From the NCBI RefSeq assembly GCF_964355755.1, contig NC_092674.1, positions 16,125,001 through 16,189,000 on the forward strand: DNA of 64,000 bases. The letters are read 5' to 3'. The translations under genes and the position numbers were made by a program. The notes under the pieces are model-generated. The model did not search any database and was not told the origin of the DNA. It was given only the letters and a program-made list of their open reading frames with translations. This document shows positions 31,681-45,600 of this stretch, piece after piece (the stretch's first letter is position 1; each line of letters opens with the position of its first letter). Source of the DNA: Antedon mediterranea. Lineage: Eukaryota > Echinodermata > Crinoidea > Comatulida > Antedonidae.

Positions 31681-32954
31681 CGGCTTTTTAGTTAGGTCTA
31701 AGTAAGAGTAAGACCACCCATCCCAATTTCCCAGCACAGATCGTCGTATTTTATATTAATAATTAGGCCTCATAAATACTTTTATGAAGAAGAATCACAT
31801 AAAAACTAACAAATAATCCTTTAAATTGATGATTTTACAGACGTATTTCTCGTACACTGTTCGTGAATTTCGCATACCGTACTCAAAGTTCAATATTTTG
31901 TTTTTATGGAGCGCCAAAAGAGCAACTATAATAGAGGGTTAAAAACTCTGTTGAATGCATCTACTTTTAATGCATTTATTATGGAAATAAATGTTTAATT
32001 TCAATATAATTTGTCAATAAAAATTCTGTAACATGTTACTGCTGATAATGTGCAGTTTTCAAAGAATATCGATCAATCAATATCAAGGATATAATTTCGA
32101 TCATTGAGTTATAAACACTACATGTTATAATGATAAATTTGTTGATTTTTATTCATTAAAAGTTAGCAAAAACCGTGTACAATATCAACAGTAACATTTT
32201 AGTTAGATTTTCGTGCTACAGAAGCCATCTTGCAGAGATGAAAAACAGTCGTGACCAGCCGAGCAGAAAAAACAAAAATAACATAGCGTTTTCAGTGGAT
32301 TTTAGGACACTATGTTGATTGAAAAATCGTACCTTCTGTACGGAGGGTTGTATGAGAACAAAAATTACTGTAAAATTTTTTTTAAAGATCGCCCTACATA
32401 ACTGTATGATTGAAAAAAAATGTTTTCACGGCATTTTAGTGTTTCTTCGATGGATTGGTGGCGAAAACATTTTTATAATTTACCAACCGATTTGAATCAC
32501 GACTGAAATGATTTGTTACCAACTAGGCTACCCTCTAGTCTACTACTACTGGTAAGCTAGTCTAGAATAGTCTGGAGACATTTCTTTTTTTTGGGTGATG
32601 GTAAAATGCATTAATTAAATTAATAAATCAACAACATAATTAATATCAAGTGATAAAATACAGTAAAAATGCTTGGTAAATTGTAGATCATGAAATAAGT
32701 CAATGAATCCTAAGCTACAAATATAGAAATATACTGTATCTAATAATATTGTGTATTTATGCATGTGGCTGAGGCGTTTATTGGAGGGCGAGTTTTTCCT
32801 AAAAGATGTTTTATGAGGGTTTGGGGCGTTTATTTGAAAACTGTAAATACAGTATGAACATTTTGTTAATTGCAGGAAATGGAAGCTACCTTTGTTGTAT
32901 GCTTATGAAAGGATCATGATAAAATTGTAATTCCGTTTAGAATCTACCTTTAGG
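31681..32954 (+). promoter_or_regulatory. Upstream region of the TMCO3-like gene
   Basis: Should contain the promoter and 5' UTR. CTACCTTTAG just before the start codon could be a splice acceptor, which would put the first, non-coding exon further upstream. A less AT-rich block with GCCATCTTGCAGAGATG lies at about 32224. No TATA box can be assigned. Confidence 0.35.
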
Positions 32955-33629
32955 ATGACATCTAAATTATTTTTAACACTCATTGGACAGCTGATGTTGG
33001 GGTTTGTATTTTCCAATAGTTTAAAGGTTAAGCCAGTTATAAAAGACCTGGCTAATCATGAATTAAAACTGTATAGAGGGCGCTCGTTCCTCGAAAAGCT
33101 TCAAGACAAAGGACATACAGCATGGCTGGAAAACTCTTGTGAAAATATTCTTGGACTTCTTTTAATGAAGAAAAAAGTGATAAAAAAACTGGATATTGCA
33201 ATTAGTGAAGTTAAACAAAATCAGGAAATTGAGGCACCAGAAAGGCAATTTCAAGTACATACCTTTGAGATATTTCAAAAAGAGTTAAATGAGAGTGAGA
33301 ATTCAATATTTATGGCAATTAATTCTTTGAAAAGAGACTTGGAAGGAGATTACAAAGACATAATTAACATAAAAGACAGTAGTCTTGAGAGACTTGAGGC
33401 ATTAAGAGAGGCAACTTTAAGAGAGGAACAAGAGTTTAATGACTTATTGGCAGCTGAGAAGCATCAAGTTGAATATCAATTGCATTTAAAACAACTAGGA
33501 AATAAATCTTTTGGAGACAATCGAACAAAAGTTGATTTTATCTTGGATGAGATTTTGGCAGAGGTTGCTATAGCAGCAGATAATCTGGAAAATCGTATTG
33601 AAGATCATGCATTTGATCAATCAAAGCAG
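32955..33629 (+). CDS. TMCO3: TMCO3 exon: signal sequence and coiled coil
   Basis: 225 codons, phase 0 at the end. [20 protein letters not shown] is a likely signal sequence. The rest is charged and helical (for example [19 protein letters not shown]). The exon ends at HAFDQSKQ before GTAACA. Confidence 0.92.
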
Positions 33630-36600
33630 GTAACACAATTTTTGTTTGATAATAAACTAATAATGATTGTATATCATAAAACACAATCCATACTTTCACT
33701 AGAGATTCATTTAAGGCCCTGTTCACACTGATCAAGTGTTTTATTTATTGTAGTATTGGTACATTTTGTTATAGTTTGCTATCACGGTATCATATTTTAA
33801 AAGGCAGTGGGAAAACAATTTAGGTCATGAATATGTAACAATAATAGTCATGAATGTCGGAACTTCCGTTCTGTGTCTGAATTTATCAATAATCAAATAT
33901 GCACTGTATCCATTTTAGTCACGTGTAACCCGACACTACAGCTCACTATGTTGGTCGGTAAAAACTTGAGCACATGACTGCAGCCATATACAGTATATAG
34001 CCTTGTTTACCATTGTTTTTAAATTAATTTGAAAGAATCAAGAGTTTGTTCCAAGAAAGGATGCAACAAAAGAAAAAAGTGACCTTGCAATCAGTGTGAA
34101 TATAGCCTAGTCCTGAATATTTCAAGCCAAATGTTTTCTCTCGGTGACCAACTACCAACTTTTCACTCCCAAATGTTGGCAGGTATCCAAAATGGCACCA
34201 AATTGGACCAGTAGGTCAGAAATAAACGAAGAATGAATTGCACTGTATACAGAATCATCAATCATAATATCAGAATTGGCACATTCAAAGTTTTCATTAT
34301 ATATCTGTAGGTACGAGGTGCTTTTATTGAAGCAGTTGTTCGTTTAGATGAGAATGGTAGAAATATGAATAATTCAAATACACGACACAATCATCAAGAT
34401 ATTATGAGTTTGTTGGTTGACACTAATAATAATCAGTATGTTTTAACTAAACCTAAAGATACAACAGTTCCCCATGAAGACCATCATTTCATTCAGGTAA
34501 ACAAATTACTTTGATGATTATTATTATTTGACATTTCAAGCACAATCTTGCCAGGAACAAGAAAAGGTTAATTGAAGTATTTTTAATGATTATATTTTTG
34601 TATGCCAAAGTTCAAAAAGATATTTATAAATTAAATCGGCAGTCCAAAAAAATGCCTTGCTTACAGTAAAAACTAGTTCGTGTCCGTGAACATAGATAGG
34701 CTTTGAAGAATATAAAAAGTATACCTGGCTAGCTACTCAACTGATTAGAGATAAAATAAACCATCTCGGCCAAAGTCAAGTCAAAGTGAACTCAACCACA
34801 AATTAATAGGTCAAATCGGCCCCAATAAAGTATAGAATGAAAAAGTTGCAAACAAAGAGCATGGGGAATATAGCTGTTCAAGAAGACTTTTAAATGAATA
34901 ATTTTAGACTAGGAACAAAAATAATAAAGAATAACTTTATACTACAATAAATAAATATTTATTATTTTTCTTATACGTATACCGAAGTTTATGTGAGACC
35001 ACGGTGACTTGAGTTGCCGTGGGGATGAGTTGAAACAACTTGACTTTGGCCGCGATGGTTTAGGGACGACATCCGACATCCTAACCTACAACAGATTATT
35101 TGCAAATTCAAGTTTTGACAAATTTTGTCAAAAGTCTTTAAAAACATCTTGTTTTTATATGTTTTCAAAATACTGTAACTTGCGTACATTTATGTTTCTG
35201 TTTACTAGGATATCATCATTCTTATGATAGTGGCATTTGTCTGTGGATGGCTCTGTAACTCAATTCATTTACCAGCAATGTTTGGCTATATTATGGCAGG
35301 TGTAATTCTTGGGTCTTCAGGATTTGGAGCTATCAAGGTACAGTAATTACAAAATAACTATTTAAAATATTTTTTAATTTTTGCCCACTTGTATTAAACA
35401 AAAGAAGAAACAATATTGCCATGCATCTAGTTTGGGAATCGAATGGCGAGGTACACACCTTTGGGAGGTGGAACTAAATCTACTGGCCAATTCAAAACTT
35501 TAAAAACTAAGCATCTCTATCTAAAGATAGGTTGCCATTCAAAATAATTTGTATTACAAAAATTTTTTATTTCACTCATTTTTAGCTGCCTAGTTTTGTT
35601 GGGTTGATAAATGACGAATTTAATTCCAATACTAAAATTGAAAAGTCACTATGGACAAGTTAGGATATCCACCGCGCAAATGTGCACGTCATACGTCAAA
35701 ATATTGCGCAACGAAAAAAGATTATGCCATTGTGACCTGAAGAAAATAAAATGTTGTTACTGTGCTCTCTATTTTGTGTCTAAGTATATATACAGTATAC
35801 ACTATATACTGTATATACTACATATAGTGTAGCATAGGTGAAATTACCCGCCTTTTATTCCAATTTCATCAAAATGAAAAACGAACATAGCAATTTTGGA
35901 AGGGAATTATCTGAGAAACAATTCAGTAATTCATGCATTTGAACATGATATCATCAAAATTTTAAAAATGGTAAATCATGCAAAAGATAATTAATTGACC
36001 TAGACAATATCAAAATCTGGGGGAAAATGGAATACGGATAAGTGGAGATGCGCTCAGATATGATCAGCTATGAAGACAAATATCCTATATTTCATATTCA
36101 AGTGGCCATACGATGATGTCACAATATCCGGTTAGCCATATATCTACAACTCATCACCTTCCAGAATGTGTAATAAAAATAATTTTCATAATTTTTTTTA
36201 AAATACATCATTTTGACAAATTTGTGAACGTTTTCATCAAAAACGTGCGTGAATTGTTTAATTTGAAGTTATCGTATGATGTGATCTTATATCGGAATGG
36301 TTTAAAATTTGGTAAACTTTCTGTGAAACATGCCATTTTTTTCATTACAAAGTTAGCGCATGATATAAATTACACTTTTGCTAAGTTTCAATTTACCTAT
36401 GTTAAATACGCAAATTTTATAAAATCGTGTGTAAGGTCACGTTGCGCAATTGTAAACGACATGAAAATGTTAGCTGCACAACCTCACGTGAATGACGATT
36501 TGTTGAGAAAATTACGAAATGTTATGTTTGCAAATTTTAGAGATACGAGAGACACAAAAATTACAGAAAAAATAAAGATCTTTGACAATCACATAACTGT

Positions 36601-39600
36601 TGCAGATAACCAATTTTATATAACACCTAAATAAATTCCTGTCATTTGATTGGACGAATGTGGGTCACATGGCGTGTAATAGTACGCACTATTAAACGAT
36701 CGTTTAATAGTACTTTTTTAAACATTTTGTGTACGGAAAAAAAGACGTTTCGCTGATGAAAACAAATTTAGAATACATCATATAATGATGGATTAATGGG
36801 TTTAATAAAGACGTATTTTTTCATTGAGCAAATAATAAAAATAATTCTTTACTCCATGGTTTTTAGGGCCTAAGCCTACGAGTATAAAATTAGGCCTAAG
36901 TACGATCGTTGTAGATTAATCCTAATCTTGGTTGTATTTTATATGTTTTCAAAAATAAAAAAATACTTCAAATACAATCAAAATGACGCGTCCTAAGAAA
37001 ACTGCACAAGACGACCTTTACTACGAGTCCGACTTTTCCGATTTAGATTTTGAATTAGAAGATTTAAGCTTTAATTCCGGTGACGAAGATGTGACAGACG
37101 AGTTTAATTGTGTTTGTAAAGAAAAAGATGATGCAGAAATGATAGGGTGCGAAAATCCCAAATGTTTGAAATGGTACCATTTTCGTTGCGTTGGAGTAAC
37201 ACAAGACTCTCTACCGAAGGGCCAATGGAAATGTTACGTTTGCACCGAATCCGCCATTTCTACAGATAATTTGCACACCCAAAAACTAAAAAAAGGTAAG
37301 CTTTTATGATTGTAAAAAAGTAATGAATTCAACTACAGTATTCTGTTTAGCAGACATATACAAAACTCTTCAAATGTTGATATAAAACTATTAATTAGGC
37401 TTATATATTTTATTTGGATTGCCTTTTATTTTACGTGTAAATGAAATAAACTAATAAAACGACAACAAATAAATCAAAAATTTAAAAAAAAAGTGTATTT
37501 AAGATTAATTTTAATGGCTAAAAACGTCTAGTATAATAAATGGGGTGGGAAAACATAAGTGGGATATAAGTTTAAGCATGCCGATTTCCACTAATGTTTT
37601 GTGAAGCCTATAATTTATTTTCTTTACATTTATTTAGGTAAAATGAAACGCCCCAAAAACGGGTATAGCGGGGACGAGGCATTGGAGTTTGCCAACGAAA
37701 ATTTACGAACGTCTGTATTGTCAATCAAATCACATCCGATGTTCAGTGGCTCGTTTCCTAACGCCGAAATAGCGCAAGAAATAGCGGCACAGATCTTAAC
37801 AGATAATATGTCAACATTTGCAGAATTCGCTCGGAAAACAACAAGAAAGTTGTGGACTGTGGTTACCAGCGGTGACAATACATTTTTAGGACCAGAAGCT
37901 AATGAATGCATGTTCAGGGAGTTGAATTCACTTATATCTAAGGATGAAGACATTTTTTAACATTGGAAAACATTATGTGGCAGAAAATGTAGAGTATCAG
38001 ATATACTTTACAGTTATGTGATGAGGACAATGTACGCCAATATTGTGGCTGAACGGAACTGAGTCGAGAAACCGACAGAAACGGATAACCAGGATGAAGA
38101 TCTACTGACTTCCAAAGACGAACAAGTTATACGGTATGTTGCTGGCTACATTTCATTCGCGTTGATTAAACGGTTTAAAGGCACTAAAGCCTCTTCTCTC
38201 TGCCATATGCTCTCATCGTGGAAGGAAGGGGATCCGAAGGAAGGAGTTGAACCTGACGGAGATAACTTCTATACGTATTCAAAAAAATGGATTGACAAGC
38301 AAAGTAGAGGGGGACTGTTTAAAGTCAACCATAATGTTTATATCTTCTTTAGGAGGGTAGAAGTTTTGACTAGACGAGTACTACATGTTTCGAAAATATT
38401 AACATTCAAATCATTAAGCATGAATGACGAGATAATAAACATTGTTATTAACGACGCTATGATACAACAGTTGTGGTGCGCACTTGTCGACGGAAAGCTC
38501 CACGGTGCACCCAGTACACACTTCCTGACGACGGTGATAAAATACTTCGTTAAAATCCGTTGTACTGCGTTTGTCCGAGTAAACATGTTGATACTAAGAA
38601 AAAAAGAAGAAACAAAAACAAATAAGTCAGAAAAGCCTCTTAGAAAAAGACTACCTAAAAAGACAAATACAAAGAAATGAAATTAATACGCACAATGATT
38701 TTACATAATACTAATAACAATTGAATATAGCACGACATAAATTAGCCAATGTATATTTGGTTTTTCCTTGGCGATAAAATGTTTTCATGTTTTTTTATAT
38801 ATTTTAATATTAGGCTATGATGATGATGTTTTTTTTTTATTTACCAGTTTAATAAAATAAGTACGATGTTATTAGTCTTACTTTACTTCTTTTTCTTGGC
38901 CAAAGGTGTTCCATCAAGCAAGTTAGAGACTGATTCACCCTCTCTTCTTGTATTTCCTCTTTTTGCAGCTTTGATGCAACGTCCAGTAGCATGTAAAATT
39001 AAATAACTGGGTGATATCTGGATTTGTATTTTGCCCTCCAGCACTGCGTTGTTTAGAAAAATACTGTTCTAACGGATCCTGGTTGAACTTACGACTCAAA
39101 ATAAATTCTACTCCCGGTATTTCAAGCAACAACTTAGAGAGCTCAACAAAAGATTTCACTGTCAGAATTAAAAAGAAAATTAATTTAAATATTTTTATTT
39201 GTACATATATATAAAAATATATATTGTTGTTGACACAATTCAGGCTGTTAACGGGTCACGAACTTAATTATAATTGTTCATACCTGTTATCCGTAAGCCA
39301 GTAAGTGTTTGTTCACTAAGCAGCGTTTTGCGTTTCCCGTTCCCACTGTAGGCTGATTTTCCCAGTCGTCGATGTATTTCAAAAACACGTCTGTCAGCCA
39401 CTGAGAATATAAAATTATCAAATAAATGTCTGAATGTAGGTAGGCTGGCTTATCATTCATGATTACCGTACATATTTGAAAAGCCATTTCTTTTATAACA
39501 TGAAATAAATTTACTGTACCTACTATAATACAATAATGAGCAAATATAACTGCACTTTGTTTTATTTGAATAAAAAACTAGACATTATGACGAGGACCTA

Positions 39601-42600
39601 CCGTAAAGCGTTCGTCATTGGAGCTGCGGTATGGGTTAAGATCTGGATTTCTTTTATTCCTACCCTCGTAAGAATTCTTAACGTTCAAGCAATCGAAAAA
39701 ACGATTGAACATCCTAACAAATTGTACCGTTGAGGAAAGCTCGTCATCACCAAGTAGCTCTAAAGCGTTAGCAACAGTGCTACTAAGTACCTGTGAGAAA
39801 ACGTGTTAAAAAGTATTAAATGTCAAATCAGGATAGTAGGGTCGGTTGTGACATATAGGTTCATTAACATAGCTTTTGATCTCAATACCTGTGCAGCAAG
39901 GTACACTCACATCCGCAATGATGGTGTCAAGTAGATATGCTCGTTCTTTAGTTTATGTAAAATTCTTAGTCCAGGAGATTTCTGTTCAAGACCTATATCA
40001 TGTTCGTAGATTTTTACCAGATGCGACCATTTGATTGGTTTTCCTTTGTTCTGTGGACAAAAGAAGATTATTATTATTTGTTCTACAAAAAATAATGTAT
40101 TTAACCGGTTTAGATACGGTAACGTATACGGTAACTTACCATTAGCTTTCTTGAAGTTCTGCTGGACCAAGACTTCTCCCAATTGTTTTGTGTTGTCTTT
40201 ATAAGGTGCGGGACATCCGAGAAGAAATATATATCTCTATCGCGTGCATACAGGTTGACAGTCTTGTATTGCAGTCGGTCGTCGTCAGTGCTGTGTATTT
40301 TGAAAAATTTTCTGCAATAACTGCACGGACTTTTAAGCTTAAGAATTCTAGAGCTTCAACAATATTCCAGATAATTGGAAATAGTTGGTCCCCTGTCATT
40401 GCTCGACATGGGTAATATGCAATGGGTAGTCGGTGACTCGTAAAGATGCCCATCACCATGATTACTAGGACATGCGTTGCGCATTCACTTTGATTTCGTC
40501 CTTCTACTGACATTCGGAACGCTTTGAGTTCTTCATTCAGTGCTCCCAGTTCTGTCATACCGTCGATTTCCCCGGTTTTGTGATTATAAACCATCCCGCT
40601 CTTGATGTTCATTTCATCAATAGCAATAACAACATTCTGTTGCCACGTGTTTAAAATATCGGGATTTATACCAGGTACAGCATCTGTAAAGTGCTTGTAC
40701 CTGCTGATAGTGTTTATGTGTGGTAACACAAGCATCCCACACTTCTTTAAAAATTGGTAAGCGGCAGGAGATTTGGTGTGTAGGGCCATGCATAAGCGCA
40801 TTATAGCTGGGTGCCATCTTATTCCTTTCTTGTTTTGTAACGCTACTGCCTGCAGTTGTTGTTCAAAAAGTAGTTTTTCTGGAGATCTGTCAGGAAAGTT
40901 CAACGAACATTTAGACTCATCTAGAATAGTGCAAAATGCATCGTTTTGTTTGTCGTTTAACTTCACAGATTCCTTGTTTAGCATTTCTGCGATTTCATTT
41001 GTTAGTGTCTTGTTCCTTGCTGTGAGACGTTTTTTATCTTTCTTCATGTTCTGTAATCTTTTTTTCTTTTCTTCTTCGGAAAGAACGGAAAACGTCAAAT
41101 GTGACGATGATTCTGTTTTTAAGAAGTTTTTCGTTCTCTTGCGTGCATACGCCGTCATCGCTCTAACAGTAACATTTACTCCATACACGCGACAAACTTT
41201 ACATTGGCGACCGGTTGCTACAAAAACTTCGCACTTAACATGGATGATAATGTCATCTTCAACATAGGCAATTTCTTTCCCATTTGTACCCTTAAAAGAA
41301 GTTTTCATTTTCAAAGGGGCTGGAATCAGGTTACCACCACATAAAGGCATAGATATGAGATCTAGAAAAGTGCTAATGTTTTCGGTTTCCAAAACTTCTG
41401 GTATATCTGAAAGAAAGGCGCAGTTTTTATGATCTATTTTTTTACCTCGTATAACAATTTCCCAGTTACCGTTGCTTTGAATAGAAACGCATCGCTTATT
41501 TTGTAAAATGGCTGAATCAAATTCAATTAAAATTAGGCGTTTTTCTTCCTTTACTACAATGTAGCCTCGTTTTATGGATTCAATCTCCAGAACATCGCGG
41601 TTTAATGCAGCAGGACCACAAATTAAGCAATCAGAAGACGAATGTGCAATAAACGGCTTAACCTCAATTGAAACTGTTACGTGCATCTTTTTCTTTGCCC
41701 TATCACGCCAACTTCGCAATTTTCGTTCACATTTTGAGCATATATAAGGAGGGTGTACACTTTCGTCATCGTTGCTAACATCAATATTCAGCCATTTTGT
41801 GATAAGTTCACTGTATTACTCCTTTCTGAAAGGTAATGAACGATTTCGATGTTCCTCAGTCGTACCGTTACATTGACATAGCCGGCAAATATTTGCCAGA
41901 TTCAATTGATGTAATTCGTTCATTTAAACTGAAATAACGACATAAAAACAGTAATGAGTAGGGGCCTATAAATAATAAATTATTATAAATCTAAATTCTA
42001 TTTTCTTAAGTTAACAAAATAGGCCTACTTCTAATATTTATTTAGGCCTAAACAGGCGGAATAGCACAAAGACCTTTATCTAATGCAGATTGTTTTACTA
42101 ACCGCGATGTACTGAACTGTACATAATCCTTTTAAACAATGGCTTATAATTACAAAAGAGCATAGACTATATTTGTAATTGAATTTTAACCAACACATGT
42201 AATTTGTAGTTGTTGTTACGGGTTGATACAATGGAGTAACGATTTTTACTCCATGTTGATACTAAACGAATATTCTCGTAATATTTTATACCATATTTCA
42301 TAATAACGACTATCCGAAAACTAAAACCAATTGATTAATTTCTTCTTTAATAAAATATTACTACTAATACTATTTCTAACGTTATTACAATTATTAAATA
42401 TTAATAAAAAACGTATTGCTACTATTATTTATATTGTTTTTTATCACTATAGACGCGCCTATGCATTAACCTATTGATAGGCCTACCGGTTAAGGTATGC
42501 ACTAAATATGTCCATCATTATATGATGCAATTTATTAAATAATAATATATTACGAAAATATAGGCCTACTGTGTAGTAGGCTTGTCCACACATCGTTAAA

Positions 42601-45600
42601 CGATAGATAATTTAGTCCTACAATTTCACTGAACTCTAAGTTTCTGATCGTAAAAACCATATATTTTATGATATTAATTTAATTATACAATATCAGACTA
42701 AAATAAAAGAACTAAACAGTCATAATATAGACTGAAACATAAATTAAATGTCATGATAGTAATAAAAATAAGAAATTGTGTCGTTGGAATTCTACTATAC
42801 GTATATTTTTGAATATTCATGAGCTTAAATTATACAATTTTTTTCATGCGCGCATTTGCGCGCACTAAAATATAATTTTAAAATAAGTTAGTTAGAGTGT
42901 TTTATATGCTACAAAATGCACTAGGGTTCGTAAATTAAAAAGTTGTTTAAACGGTAAAATTTCGACTTACCAAATGATACGTCTATGGCTTGATAAAAAA
43001 TATGATTAATTTGTTAGCTGGTATAAAAACTGCGATATCTCCATGAAAAATTACTCGATTTTTAAACGTTTTTTTCGAGAAAAAAGCTCAAAGAACAATG
43101 AACAACTGCACAAAGGTCATGCTTCACTATGATGTATTAGAAACTACTGCGCAGCCTCTGTTTACTTTTCTTGTCACCGATGTCATGCCTGGCTTCTTCC
43201 TTAATTAGGGCGTTACGTAATCAGAGCCGACTCTGCAGCGAGCTGCACGGGTAAGCAGGATGTTCTTCAAAGGATCGTTATGGGAAGTTTATTACCCTAT
43301 GCTTAAGCACTACCGCACAGCGTGATACTAGTTCGATTAACTGGATAGCTAGGCCGAGTTGTGTCTCCTTTTATTCTTTACTCCATGATTCAAATGACAG
43401 GAATCTATTTAGATGTTATATAAAACAAATAATGAATGTTTTATATTCGTGTAATGGTACAAATAATGGCATTTGGTGAATGATGAAAGGTTATATTTGT
43501 ATAATATTGTATTCTTTATAGATTAAAGTATATATTAACTTAAAAAAGGGCAAAACGTTAACAAATCAGCATTTTTAGCGACTTCCGGAGCAGAGCGTTT
43601 AGCTGTTGCACTGGCCAAAAATATGTTTGTAATGGGTCAAATATAATTTATAGAAATTTCCCATGGTGCACATAGAGAAAGAAATTAAAATAATTTGGGA
43701 AACTGTGCATCAACTACAGTAATATAGTTGATTCAAAATGTAAAAACTGGAAAATTATTAATTTTAGCATTTTTAATATATATTTTGCATTGGGAAACAA
43801 TTAAACTGCATGTATATGTATTAAGGTAAACTTCTAATTGATTTACACTCTGAAAACCTCCTATGTCATCCCCATTTCATACTGATACAATTTTACTTGT
43901 GAAAATGCCAAAAAAAGTTTAATATTATCAATATCAGGTTGAATTTTCATTTTTTTTTAAATTTTCCTTTGTAGGCTGTTGTTCAAGTAGAAACATTAAG
44001 TGAGTTTGGTGCATTTTTCATATTGTTTTGTGTTGGATTGGAGTTTTCACCTGAAAAAATAAGAAAGGTATGTTTCTCTAAATAAATAGACATTTTGTCA
44101 TAACTACTGTTACAGAGGTCCCAACTTGGGAAAGTCCATTCGCAGGAGATTTTGTTGTAAACCTCATTCAATTCGTCGGGGCGTCGAAAGTCAACGCGCA
44201 GGGAAGTGAAAATCAACACGCGTGTTGTTTACATCTCTTAATTAACTTAATAATGCAACATAACATGGCATTTAATGATCAGACAAACAAATATACAACT
44301 TCTTGAAAACTTGTTATTTACAATATTTACAAATAGCAAGTTTTTTAAGTCTTTCATCCATCATGATCAGTATGTTACATACAATATTTACACATAAGTT
44401 GGCTTAATGTTTACATAAGTTTATCCATCAGTATTTTTATATATATTTTTTTTTATGGACACTTCCTCAGTACAAAGAATTAAAAAAATATATATTTTAA
44501 CTAAAATTCATGACATAACATAATTTAACTTAATTACATAATGTATAATATTCCCACATGATAGTATTGCCCAATAGAATTTAATACATTTTTTTAGGAA
44601 CAGACCTAGGCCTTCTACTTCTAGGCCCTAGCTACCATTTTTAAACCCAAAAACAATCAAGATTGAAATAAACTATTTCCGTCTTATATGCTACATTAAG
44701 CGAATTAACATATTATTTCAGATGAAAAACATTTAGTTTTATATTGTTTTATCCATACATAATTACACTGGCATTAAAGATATAAGAGTAAAATGTAGGC
44801 CGTTTATGAGCTATATATTTCGCCGATTTATTATCGCGGGGAAATTCCCCACCAGCGACATCGATCGATCGAGGAGTAGGCCTAGGCTAGAGGCCTAGCG
44901 TGCATGCCGGAATGGGTGGATTATTGCTATATAAATAACAAGTTTGAACAAAAGAGCTTACGACAATCTTAGGTACTACTTGCTTGGCGAATCCATACCT
45001 TTTAAATCATTTAACAAGTTCGTAATCGGATCGTACAGTAAAACCAAATAACACTGCCTCAACAACCTCGTGCGATCTGTTGTTCTTTGCAGCAGATCAA
45101 CATTGGTAGAGTCCATTAATTATGAGGGTGTTTAAAAATGTAATAACTATTAAAAACGTGTCTCAACCACTGTGTAATCAAAGCGTTTATTTAGTTAAAA
45201 CTTGGATCCTCTCAAAATTGATAATCGCGTATTCCGGTTACCACGTGATTGATTCACGGTTGGTTGCACGCTTCTTTTTTTTACACGTCCGGCGTGTAGT
45301 ACTGTGCATGTTTATATTATTGTTACGGTTTAACAAAGGCAGTGCATACAAATAAAAATACAATAATAGACCACGGAGACTGCATGAATAGACATTGTTT
45401 CAACATCCTGCCTCACTTTTGTCTGGTTATTGACTATTGTTGACCTGGGCTGAGCCTGGGTGTAACCGTAAATCAATTTGGCCAAAAATATGGAGAAATT
45501 TGAAAATGCGGTAGAAAACGTCGAGATATCGGTAGCACGGTAGATGGGTACTAAAAGCGGTAGACTACCGCGAGTAGCGGTAGACTTGGGACCCCAGCTG

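Larger units (their letters stand above)
36616..43423. mobile_element. P-superfamily DNA transposon, 6.8 kb, inside TMCO3 intron 3
   Basis: The element proper is 36624-43415 (6792 bp). Ends: left CACCTAAATAAATTCCTGTC and right, reversed, CATCTAAATAGATTCCTGTC, alike for about 26 bp. TTATATAA sits outside both ends (36616-36623 and 43416-43423), matching the 8 bp target duplication of P elements. As this octamer is its own reverse complement, extension of the inverted repeat is an alternative reading. It carries two convergent genes: a plus-strand PHD-finger gene and a minus-strand P-type transposase with a RAG1-like N-terminal zinc module. Both contain stops, so this copy cannot make its proteins. 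Confidence 0.92.

Noticed and set aside
36113-36634. 173-codon plus-strand frame in TMCO3 intron 3
   Set aside because: It lies in a copy of the dispersed repeat. The same text recurs at 47.8-48.5 kb and 61.9-62.6 kb with stops, so the open frame is chance.
38883-41923. THAP domain at the N-terminus of the P transposase
   Set aside because: The expected C2CH spacing with AVPTF-type motif is absent. The cysteine pattern and IDV/HP words fit a RAG1-like module better.
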